Assembly (NCBI GenBank): GCA_964515405.1 | Contig: CAZERD010000033.1 | Location: forward strand, 1 to 15,642 | Direction: 5' to 3' | DNA: 15,642 nt | DNA from: CAZERD01 sp964515405 | GTDB lineage: Bacteria; Campylobacterota_A; Desulfurellia; Desulfurellales; CAZERD01 | In this document: piece after piece, positions 1 through 6,009 of the stretch | How the letters are laid out: each line of letters begins with the position of its first letter | Numbering within the stretch: the first letter of the stretch is position 1 | Program-made: the position numbers and the translations under genes | Notes under the pieces: model-generated | What the model was told of the DNA's origin: nothing | What the model saw: the letters and a program-made list of their open reading frames with translations, nothing else | Databases searched by the model: none

Positions 1-1
1 G

Positions 2-127
2 TTTCAAGCGAATGGTTGTCAAGAGTGGGAGCAGGCTACGGCGGTTGCTGGTCAATCTGGAATAGGGGGTGTGAGCATTAGACTTGGTAGGGTGTTAAGG
101 GGAATTACAACTATAACCAACAATTAA
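2..127 (+). CDS. Possible 3' end of a gene cut by the left edge (unknown)
   Basis: The frame starting at base 2 stays open for 41 codons and ends at a TAA at 125-127. The visible tail contains QSGIGGVSIRLGRVLRG, and I do not recognise the family. Third positions are mostly G or T, as expected for a gene on a G/T-rich strand, and the G-rich composition stops at about the end of this frame. The other two plus frames stop earlier, at 65 and 81. The reading is therefore plausible but short. If real, it would be a plus-strand gene with a base bias opposite to every other plus-strand gene in the window. No terminator hairpin with a U-tract follows on the plus strand. Confidence 0.3.
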   Translation, partial: FQANGCQEWEQATAVAGQSGIGGVSIRLGRVLRGITTITNN

Positions 128-161
128 ACACCAAATACATTCTCCACACACAATAAACTCC

Positions 162-178
162 CTTCATTTCAAATGAAG
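162..178. promoter_or_regulatory. TTCA-N7-TGAA dyad downstream of arsR-like gene (candidate operator or weak hairpin)
   Basis: CTTCATTTCAAATGAAG is a 17-bp near-perfect inverted repeat with 7-bp arms around TCA. Its core has the same TTCA-N7-TGAA geometry as the dyad over the promoter of the operon that ends just to the right (2032-2050). It could be a second binding site for the ArsR-type protein or a weak terminator hairpin. No strong U-tract follows on either strand, which argues mildly against a terminator. Confidence 0.3.
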
Positions 179-233
179 AATAAATCCTTACCACCTATTT
201 ATCATCTTTTTGCTATATGTCAATAGAGTAAAT

Positions 234-569
234 CTAACAAGAGAAACGACGCATGTCAGAGTGGATTTTTACTCTCTCCACAACAAAATCGCTCAAAGCC
301 TTCAACAAAATACTCACATTCTCCCTGTCCCTCACCCTGTACTTTACATACACCCCATCCCTCTCCACATCCACAAAAGACATCCTCTGAAGAACAGAAA
401 GATGACGGGAAACCAGCGACTGAGGCTTTCCAAAATGCACAGCTATATCGTTAACACACCGGGGCTTTTCCACACCAAGCAAATATTCACAGATCGCCAG
501 GCGCAGAGGATGAGATAGCGCCTTCACCACCTGCGCCTTGAACTCAAACAAGTCAGAATCCCACGTCAT
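234..569 (-). CDS. ArsR/SmtB-family winged-helix transcriptional repressor
   Basis: This 111-residue protein is a complete small ArsR-family regulator, the usual size for dimeric metal- or thiol-sensing repressors. ALSHPLRLAICEYL (17-30) is the family's second helix. KPQSLVSRHLSVLQR (48-62) is the recognition helix, and VERDGVYVKYRV (68-79) is the beta wing. Cysteines are C27, C38 and C111. RCVND (37-41) lines up with the ELCVCD arsenite site of classical ArsR but keeps only one of its cysteines, so classical three-Cys arsenite binding is unlikely. Its ATG at 569 overlaps the stop of the permease gene as ATGA, so it is the last gene of the fmdE-tauE-arsR operon. By analogy it would repress that operon and release it on binding a thiol-reactive ligand or metal; this is inference. 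Confidence 0.9.
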   Translation of the reverse strand: MTWDSDLFEFKAQVVKALSHPLRLAICEYLLGVEKPRCVNDIAVHFGKPQSLVSRHLSVLQRMSFVDVERDGVYVKYRVRDRENVSILLKALSDFVVERVKIHSDMRRFSC

Positions 570-1330
570 ACCCTTATCCCGAATAAACCTAGCGTCAGCT
601 TAGCAGCTACAATCAAAAGAATAACCACATAAATTCTTTTTATCAGCTTGGGCTTGGCTTTTTTCACGGTGAACCTAGCCCCCAGTTGAGAGCCCAGAAG
701 AACAGCCAGAACGAGAACAAGCGTAAGCACTAGGTTAAAATGCCCTTGGGCAACGTGCCCCAGAAAGCCGCTCACGGATGAAAAAGTAACCACATACGCC
801 GTAGTAGCCGCAGCCCTTTTCGCGGAGTACCCCATACTCATAAGTATGGGAGCCGCCAAAAACCCACCACCTATACCCAACATACCACCTACAAAACCTA
901 TCAAAGCACCTGCAAATCCTCCGTATATAAATCTTTTCCTAAACTCTATCAAATTATCCTCATCCGGTCCTCTGGATGACACAAACACCTTACCAGCAGC
1001 GATAAGAACAGCTACTATAAACAACATCAAAACGATTCTCGTAGGAATAAACTGAACCACATAGGCTCCCACTGGAGCAAACGTAATAGCAGAAAGGGCA
1101 AAAGGGAGAGCTCCCTTGTAATCTATCAAGCCCGCCCTATGATAGGGTATCATGGCGAGTCCTGTATTCAAACCGTTCAATAACAAACCTAAGGGTATTG
1201 CCACACTCTTAAAATCAAACCCGAGCCACTTCATAACGGGAACATATACCATTCCGCCACCTAACCCCAACATGGCAAACAGGAAAGAAGCAGCCCATAT
1301 TATGGAAAAACTCAGCACCAAGACAATCAT
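566..1330 (-). CDS. TauE/SafE (DUF81) family membrane permease
   Basis: This integral membrane protein of about 254 residues belongs to the TauE/SafE family, whose members are described as exporters of sulfite, sulfoacetate and related organosulfur anions. It has the family's two-fold repeat. LGLGGGMVYVPV near residue 21 and LGIGGGFLAAPI near 151 each follow a transmembrane helix, and a charged loop (SSRGPDEDNLIEFRKR) separates the halves. About eight hydrophobic segments are visible. I start it at the ATG at 1330, which has GAGG six bases upstream. A GTG at 1342 is in frame and overlaps the fmdE-like stop as GTGA, but its AAGGGG is only two bases away. It lies between an FmdE-domain gene and an ArsR-type regulator, which suggests regulated export of a small anion. 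The actual substrate cannot be read from the sequence. Confidence 0.88.
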   Translation of the reverse strand: MIVLVLSFSIIWAASFLFAMLGLGGGMVYVPVMKWLGFDFKSVAIPLGLLLNGLNTGLAMIPYHRAGLIDYKGALPFALSAITFAPVGAYVVQFIPTRIVLMLFIVAVLIAAGKVFVSSRGPDEDNLIEFRKRFIYGGFAGALIGFVGGMLGIGGGFLAAPILMSMGYSAKRAAATTAYVVTFSSVSGFLGHVAQGHFNLVLTLVLVLAVLLGSQLGARFTVKKAKPKLIKRIYVVILLIVAAKLTLGLFGIRV

Positions 1331-1338
1331 GGAATACC

Positions 1339-2004
1339 TCACAACCCCTTATAGCTGAAACAGTCAAGACATACATGCTTGCCGTCTTCAATCCTCAGAT
1401 AGTTTTCAGCAACAGCATCACCACACACCTCACAAAAGGAAAGATTGAATGAGGACTTCTCACGCTCAAGCAAATACTCAAACGGTCCCTTAACAGCCAC
1501 TATCTCGTTAAGAGGCTTTGAAAAAAGCCCCAGAAACGCCTTTAAGCTTACCTCTTGGTCCACCTGGGTGGGTGGAATACCTTTGAACCTATATTCCCTT
1601 ATAAACGGTGCGTTGAACGCGTGCTTTAATATCTCCGGCCTCACTGTAACCCTAACAGCTCTCCGAGTTTTCGCGTCGCACAATGTAAACGACCACTTAC
1701 CCAAGGGTTTTTTCACCATAATACCCTTGCCAAATGTGCACCCTGTAGAAAATTGAACCCCATCAGCGAAACAACCACCGGCATGTTGAGTACCCACGTA
1801 TATAATCACAACCTTATCCATATCCCTCTCCCGCTCTACTCCTAACGCCCTGAGACCAGCAAGACCAGCCAGATAGCCCATTGGCATACCTCCACAAAAA
1901 TGCCCGTGAATATTCAAAGCAGAATACAGCAACTCCTTTTCCTCCTCACTCAAAGAAGCAATTCCCTCAACCACTTCGCGATGCTTTCTAAAAATATCAA
2001 CCAT
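1339..2004 (-). CDS. FmdE-domain protein with C-terminal zinc finger
   Basis: This protein of about 221 residues resembles subunit E of formylmethanofuran dehydrogenase (FmdE, Pfam PF02663). It carries the family hallmark HGHFCGG (33-39: H33, H35, C37) and GCFADGVQFSTGCTFGKG (77-94), with cysteines in both motifs. The C-terminus has a CxxC-x17-CxxC zinc ribbon (C191, C194, C212, C215), as in many bacterial stand-alone FmdE proteins. Those are often found near molybdenum or tungsten enzymes or transporters, but their biochemical role is unsettled and no such genes are visible here. The ATG at 2004 has GGAGGTG eight bases or fewer upstream; an in-frame GTG at 2013 would overlap that site. It is the first gene of the operon and lies just below a strong promoter. 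Confidence 0.85.
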   Translation of the reverse strand: MVDIFRKHREVVEGIASLSEEEKELLYSALNIHGHFCGGMPMGYLAGLAGLRALGVERERDMDKVVIIYVGTQHAGGCFADGVQFSTGCTFGKGIMVKKPLGKWSFTLCDAKTRRAVRVTVRPEILKHAFNAPFIREYRFKGIPPTQVDQEVSLKAFLGLFSKPLNEIVAVKGPFEYLLEREKSSFNLSFCEVCGDAVAENYLRIEDGKHVCLDCFSYKGL

Positions 2005-2031
2005 ACTCACCACCTCCAGTATTAATTCTGC

Positions 2032-2050
2032 TATTCAGTATAGTTGAATA
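2032..2050. promoter_or_regulatory. Inverted repeat TATTCA-N7-TGAATA over the -10 of the fmdE-tauE-arsR promoter (candidate operator)
   Basis: This is a perfect 6-bp dyad with a 7-bp centre that contains the -10 hexamer. A repressor bound here would block RNA polymerase. AT-rich dyads overlapping the promoter are typical ArsR/SmtB-family operators, and the last gene of the operon encodes such a repressor, so autoregulation is the obvious hypothesis. The layout resembles the ATTC-N8-GAAT-type site I recall for the sulfide sensor SqrR, but the spacing here is nine. Confidence 0.5.
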
Positions 2051-2064
2051 TTAAAATATGTCAA
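2037..2064 (-). promoter_or_regulatory. Sigma-70-type promoter of the fmdE-tauE-arsR operon
   Basis: On the minus strand TTGACA (2064-2059) and TATACT (2042-2037) are separated by 16 bp. The predicted start point is about 26 nt upstream of the ATG at 2004, leaving room for the GGAGGTG ribosome-binding site. The match is very good for an AT-rich spacer. Confidence 0.65.
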
Positions 2065-2067
2065 TAT

Positions 2068-2100
2068 AAAAATAAAGGCTCACACTCCACCCACAGAGCC
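2068..2100 (-). terminator. Probable intrinsic terminator of the diguanylate cyclase gene
   Basis: Read on the minus strand, GGCTC (2100-2096) pairs with GAGCC (2081-2077) across a 14-nt loop and is followed at once by TTTATTTTT. The stem is only 5 bp and the loop is long, so it may be weak. It is well placed, between the cyclase stop (2131) and the -35 box of the next operon (2064). Confidence 0.45.
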
Positions 2101-2130
2101 CCAAAATATATCCACCAAACGAAAAGAAAA

Positions 2131-3567
2131 TCAAGCGAGGAGTTTTTTGGAACGCTTCATTTCGTACATGAGTTCATCAGCTTTTTTCAACGCCTCTACA
2201 AGACTCACATTGGCATTAGCGGAAGCTATACCGTAGGAAATACCTATGTCGAATCCAAACTTGTCCCTGAGAGTTCCAATATTTTTAACCACTCTTTCCA
2301 TAATTCTACCAGCTTCATCCTTTCTCACAAGCGGCAACACAACCAAAAACTCATCGCCACCGTATCTCACAACAAGATCCATTCCTCTAACACTACTTCT
2401 TATCGTCTTAGCCACCCGGCATAGAACCTCATCACCAACGAGATGACCATACGCATCGTTTATTCTCTTAAAATTGTCAATGTCAGCCAAAACACAGGTT
2501 GAAACCTCTCCTCTTCTTTTGAGCATTTCCTGATGTTCTTCCATCCAGTTGTTGAAAAATAACCTCGTATATACACCAGTCAGTGCATCCTTCATGGCAA
2601 TCTCGTACAATCTCTCCTTTTCTTCAGCAAGCTCCCTCAAAGCCTTTTGAAGACTTATTGACAAAGAAATCTGCCCGGAAAGTACCCTTGCTATAGCTAT
2701 ATCCTCTGCGGAAAACGTATTGTATCCCCTCTTCATAAACCCGATGACACCCTCAACCTTACCCCCTACCTTTAAAGGTACACCAAAAAAAGAAATCTCA
2801 CTCCCAGCGTTAAAACTACACCCTACATCGGAATAACCGTAGGAACTAAATTCAAACATATTTGGAATATATACTTCCCGCGGGATATCAAGTATCAAGG
2901 AAATAATCACCCTCACATTCCTCATGAAACACTTCCCATATCTCCTGGGGGTTATATTGGGAACATATCTCACATCACATCTACCCCTAGAAACCTGAAC
3001 AAAACACATCATATCAGCTATTCTAAGATCCTCACAGTACTTGAAGATACTTTCCTCTACAGAATGTATATCTTCATCACCACTCATCACCTTAGACAAC
3101 ACGCTCTGAACTAGCCCAAGCTCATGTATCCTTGACCTGCTCCTTTTAACCACCACTTCACTAGTAACATCCCTGACAAATAAAAGAACCGCCTCCTTTT
3201 GTCCGTACAACACCCTATTAGGGCACACTTCAACCCATTTCTCCTTACCATCAACGGTCCTTGCCAAACCCTGGAACAGAGGAGAACGCTCACCTGCAAG
3301 CACGCTCTCAACCAAATTTACATAGTCTTTAAAGTATCTCTCCGCTACCAGCTCAGAAATCTTCCGCCCCTTTATCCCCTTATTATCCAAAGCTTCAAAT
3401 ATTCTGCTCGCGGCTTTGGTAGCGTAAAGTACGGTTTCAGAATCGTGTATCAGAACCCCATAGCCTATACTCTCAAAGAAGGCCTCACATATCCCATTCT
3501 TTACATCAAAATAAGTCCCTTCAGCCACCCTTCTTCTTTTTACCCCCAGAACTATATAAAAAACCAA
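2131..3567 (-). CDS. PAS-GAF-GGDEF diguanylate cyclase
   Basis: This 478-residue soluble protein should make cyclic di-GMP from two GTP. A PAS-like domain spans about 28-138 (ending LLFVRDVTSE), a GAF-like domain about 150-310, a short helical linker follows, and the GGDEF domain spans about 320-478. The catalytic domain looks intact: DALTGVYTR (327-335), ADIDNFKRINDAYGHLVGD (361-379) with D362 and N370, and GGDEF at 403-407. An RGMD inhibitory I-site (394-397) sits exactly five residues upstream, so product feedback inhibition is likely. There is no transmembrane segment, so it probably senses a cytoplasmic cue. The start is uncertain. The longest frame begins with TTG at 3567, only about 8 nt below the predicted transcription start; a GTG at 3528 is an alternative that keeps all domains. 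It is monocistronic. Confidence 0.9.
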   Translation of the reverse strand: MVFYIVLGVKRRRVAEGTYFDVKNGICEAFFESIGYGVLIHDSETVLYATKAASRIFEALDNKGIKGRKISELVAERYFKDYVNLVESVLAGERSPLFQGLARTVDGKEKWVEVCPNRVLYGQKEAVLLFVRDVTSEVVVKRSRSRIHELGLVQSVLSKVMSGDEDIHSVEESIFKYCEDLRIADMMCFVQVSRGRCDVRYVPNITPRRYGKCFMRNVRVIISLILDIPREVYIPNMFEFSSYGYSDVGCSFNAGSEISFFGVPLKVGGKVEGVIGFMKRGYNTFSAEDIAIARVLSGQISLSISLQKALRELAEEKERLYEIAMKDALTGVYTRLFFNNWMEEHQEMLKRRGEVSTCVLADIDNFKRINDAYGHLVGDEVLCRVAKTIRSSVRGMDLVVRYGGDEFLVVLPLVRKDEAGRIMERVVKNIGTLRDKFGFDIGISYGIASANANVSLVEALKKADELMYEMKRSKKLLA

Positions 3568-3581
3568 GTTAGTTTTTCCAA

Positions 3582-3610
3582 CTTATACCACCACTCTACT
3601 ACCTTGTCAA
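3582..3610 (-). promoter_or_regulatory. Sigma-70-type promoter of the diguanylate cyclase gene
   Basis: On the minus strand TTGACA (3610-3605) and TATAAG (3587-3582) are 17 bp apart, the ideal spacing. It lies back to back with the rho promoter; the two -35 boxes are 19 bp apart, so they could share regulators. Confidence 0.6.
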
Positions 3611-3629
3611 CAGTTACTTTATATATAAC

Positions 3630-3657
3630 TTGACTTCTCATTTTTTATTACTATACT
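3630..3657 (+). promoter_or_regulatory. Sigma-70-type promoter of rho-dus
   Basis: TTGACT (3630-3635) and TATACT (3652-3657) have 16-bp spacing. Transcription would start near 3664, giving a leader of about 100 nt before the rho ATG. That is unusually long for this compact window and suggests leader-based control. Confidence 0.6.
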
Positions 3658-3674
3658 TTCCCAAAAAGGCCCGT

Positions 3675-3719
3675 ATGTCTTTAGCGCTAAAGGTTTTCAT
3701 GACAGTCCTGTGCATTTGA
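3675..3719 (+). CDS. Possible 14-codon leader peptide in the rho leader
   Basis: ATG at 3675 opens a short frame MSLALKVFMTVLCI ending with TGA at 3717-3719. AAAAAGG lies five bases upstream as a possible ribosome-binding site. It sits inside the predicted rho 5' leader and contains the palindrome at 3679-3692. E. coli rho also has a short ORF (rhoL) in its leader, but I see no sequence relation. A frame this short can arise by chance. Confidence 0.25.
   Translation: MSLALKVFMTVLCI
3679..3692. promoter_or_regulatory. Perfect 14-bp palindrome CTTTAGCGCTAAAG in the rho leader
   Basis: The palindrome lies about 15-28 nt below the predicted rho transcription start. It could be an operator-like protein site; as RNA it could form only a short hairpin because it has no separate loop. 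No T-tract typical of a terminator follows. Its position makes it a candidate element for control of rho, which is commonly autoregulated in bacteria. Confidence 0.4.
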
Positions 3720-3766
3720 GTAACAATAAGCTCTTAAAAACATAGAGAAGGAGGATAGGAGTGTAA

Positions 3767-5074
3767 ATGACAGCAGAAGAATTAAAAGCCAAAAAGGTTG
3801 TAGAATTAATGGAAATCGCCAAGGTTCTGAAAATCCCAACTACAATCAAAAGAAAAAACGACTTGATAAGAGAAATTCTCAAAAAAGCAGAGGAGTACGA
3901 AAGGCAACAGGGGAAAAGAGAAAACAACATCGTGGAGCTCAAAAAGCAAAGCCACGAAGAAAAACTCAAAACAAGAAACAGTGGAGTGCTTGAAATACTT
4001 CAGGACGGTTACGGATTCCTAAGATCCACCGACAACAATTACCTAATAGGACCCGATGACATATACGTTTCCCAAAGTCAAATAAAAAAATTTTCTCTAA
4101 GAACCGGTGATTACGTTTCAGGGCCCATTAGGGATCCAAAAGACAACGAAAAGTACAGAGCCCTTCTAAGAATAGAAAGCGTAAACAGTAGAAATCCTGA
4201 AGAAATAAAGAACAGAAGATTCTTTGACAACCTAACCCCTCTCTATCCAATGGAGAGAATAAAGCTGGAAACAACACCGGAAAACCTCTCCATGAGAGTG
4301 ATGGATCTCATGGTCCCTATTGGAAAGGGCCAAAGAGGGCTGATAGTAGCCCCACCAAGAACAGGTAAAACGGTATTGCTTCAAAATATAGCGAACAGTA
4401 TTACAAGAAATCATCCAGAGATATTCGTAATTGTTCTTCTGATAGACGAAAGACCTGAAGAGGTTACAGATATGAAAAGATCTGTGGATGCTGAGGTCAT
4501 AAGTTCCACTTTTGATGAACCACCGGATAGACATGTCCAAGTGGCAGAACTCGTGCTTGAAAGAGCAAAAAGGCTGGTAGAAATGGATAGAGATGTACTA
4601 ATATTGCTCGACTCAATAACCAGACTCGCCCGGGCGTACAACTCCATAATACCCCCAAGCGGCAAAGTGCTCTCCGGTGGGCTTGATTCCAACGCACTCC
4701 AGAAACCAAAAAGATTCTTTGGAGCAGCAAGAAACGTAGAGGAGGGAGGAAGTCTAACGATAATAGCAACAGCCCTTATAGATACCGGTTCCAGAATGGA
4801 CGACGTAATATTTGAAGAGTTCAAAGGAACAGGAAATATGGAGCTACATCTGGATAGAAACCTATCAGACAGAAGAATTTTCCCTGCCATAGATATAACC
4901 CGCTCCGGAACAAGAAAGGAAGAACTGTTGTTACCCAGGGATCACCTGAACAGAATTTGGATACTAAGAAAGATACTGATAGAAATGAATGACATAGAAG
5001 CAATGCAGTTTTTGCTCGACAAGCTCTCAAAAACTCGTACAAATAAAGAGTTCTTAGAATCCATGAATAGATAA
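3767..5074 (+). CDS. rho: Transcription termination factor Rho
   Basis: This is a hexameric RNA-dependent ATPase that ends transcription at C-rich, unstructured RNA. The 435-residue length is typical. An N-terminal Rho_N helical region (1-50) is followed by the cold-shock-like RNA-binding domain (about 72-140, SGVLEILQDGYGFLRS). The RecA-like motor has the P-loop APPRTGKT (195-202), LLIDERPEEVTDM (224-236), Walker B DVLILLDSITRLARAYN (276-292), a Q-loop region GKVLSGGLDSNALQKPKRFFGAARN and the arginine-rich FPAIDITRSGTRKEELLL. All core motifs are intact. The ATG at 3767 has AGGAG five bases upstream. The TAA stop overlaps the next start by one base (TAATG), so rho and dus are co-transcribed and translationally coupled. 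Confidence 0.98.
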   Translation: MTAEELKAKKVVELMEIAKVLKIPTTIKRKNDLIREILKKAEEYERQQGKRENNIVELKKQSHEEKLKTRNSGVLEILQDGYGFLRSTDNNYLIGPDDIYVSQSQIKKFSLRTGDYVSGPIRDPKDNEKYRALLRIESVNSRNPEEIKNRRFFDNLTPLYPMERIKLETTPENLSMRVMDLMVPIGKGQRGLIVAPPRTGKTVLLQNIANSITRNHPEIFVIVLLIDERPEEVTDMKRSVDAEVISSTFDEPPDRHVQVAELVLERAKRLVEMDRDVLILLDSITRLARAYNSIIPPSGKVLSGGLDSNALQKPKRFFGAARNVEEGGSLTIIATALIDTGSRMDDVIFEEFKGTGNMELHLDRNLSDRRIFPAIDITRSGTRKEELLLPRDHLNRIWILRKILIEMNDIEAMQFLLDKLSKTRTNKEFLESMNR

Positions 5075-6009
5075 TGGAATTCTCATCTCTGAACGTAAAA
5101 TCCCCACTATTCTTAGCTCCAATGGCTGGATATACAGATGTAGTATTCAGGAAAATAGCACGTTCCTTTGGGGCATCACTCACATTCAGCGAACTGCTGT
5201 CCGTAAACGCCATATGCCACCGAAACAAAAAAACCTTCGAAATGATGGAAAGGGGGGAAAACGAATTCCCCTTTGCCATACAGCTTTTCGGTTCAGATCC
5301 CAACCTGTTTCTCAATGCCTCCCTCCAAGTGGAGCCCCTCTGTGATACGATAAATATAAACGCCGGATGCCCAGCTCCAAAAGTAGTCAAGGAAAAAGCT
5401 GGTTCGTACCTGCTAGAAGACACAAAAAGACTGTTCTCCATTATAGATATTGTGAAGAAAAACACAAAAAAACCCCTGGGTGTAAAAGTTAGAAAAGGCT
5501 TCCATAAGCCGAACCCTCCGGAATTCTACAGGGAATTGGAACAAAGAGGAGTTGACTACATAATAGTACACGGCAGAATGAGAAACGAATACTTCTCAGG
5601 GAAAGTAGACTACAACCATATAGCCATGGTGAGAAACACCGTCAGCATAGAGGTAGTGGCGAACGGTGGTATTGATTCCACGGAAAAACTAAAAGAGGTA
5701 AAAACAATAACAGGATGCAGATATTTTATGATAGGACAGGCTGCCCTAGAAAACCCACCCGTATTCAGATGCCTGAACAACGGCGAAGAATGCACAAAAA
5801 ACTACTTGGAAATACTACGCATCATGCACACTCACTTCAACCTTATGTGCAGAAGATATAAAGACAAGGCACACGTATTATTCAGAAAGTACTTCCACAG
5901 ATACATAAAAGGACTCAGAAATGCTAAAAGGTTCAACAACATGGTAAACAGTTGCAGAAACAACGACTGTGTGTTCAACCTCTTGATGAAGCTAAAAGAA
6001 GAGCTTTAA
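5074..6009 (+). CDS. dusB: tRNA-dihydrouridine synthase (Dus family)
   Basis: This FMN-dependent enzyme reduces specific uridines in the tRNA D-loop. The 311-residue length fits the family. Motifs in order are LAPMAGYTDVVFRK (14-27), NAGCPAPKVVKEKAG (96-110) with catalytic C99, VKVRKGF (137-143), IIVHGR (163-168), VVANGGI (194-200) and MIGQAALENPPVF (219-231). The phosphate-binding motif usually reads IGRGAL/GNP; here it is IGQAAL/ENP, a modest deviation. The DusB assignment over DusA or DusC is by general similarity and is less certain than the family. Its start overlaps the rho stop by one base. Its last 35 bases overlap, tail to tail, the end of the trmB-like gene. Confidence 0.93.
   Translation: MEFSSLNVKSPLFLAPMAGYTDVVFRKIARSFGASLTFSELLSVNAICHRNKKTFEMMERGENEFPFAIQLFGSDPNLFLNASLQVEPLCDTININAGCPAPKVVKEKAGSYLLEDTKRLFSIIDIVKKNTKKPLGVKVRKGFHKPNPPEFYRELEQRGVDYIIVHGRMRNEYFSGKVDYNHIAMVRNTVSIEVVANGGIDSTEKLKEVKTITGCRYFMIGQAALENPPVFRCLNNGEECTKNYLEILRIMHTHFNLMCRRYKDKAHVLFRKYFHRYIKGLRNAKRFNNMVNSCRNNDCVFNLLMKLKEEL

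Noticed and set aside
4821..5465. 214-codon open frame on the minus strand across rho and dus
   Set aside because: It lies antisense to two intact conserved genes, is full of Phe/Ser/Leu low-information sequence and lacks a ribosome-binding site or recognisable motif.
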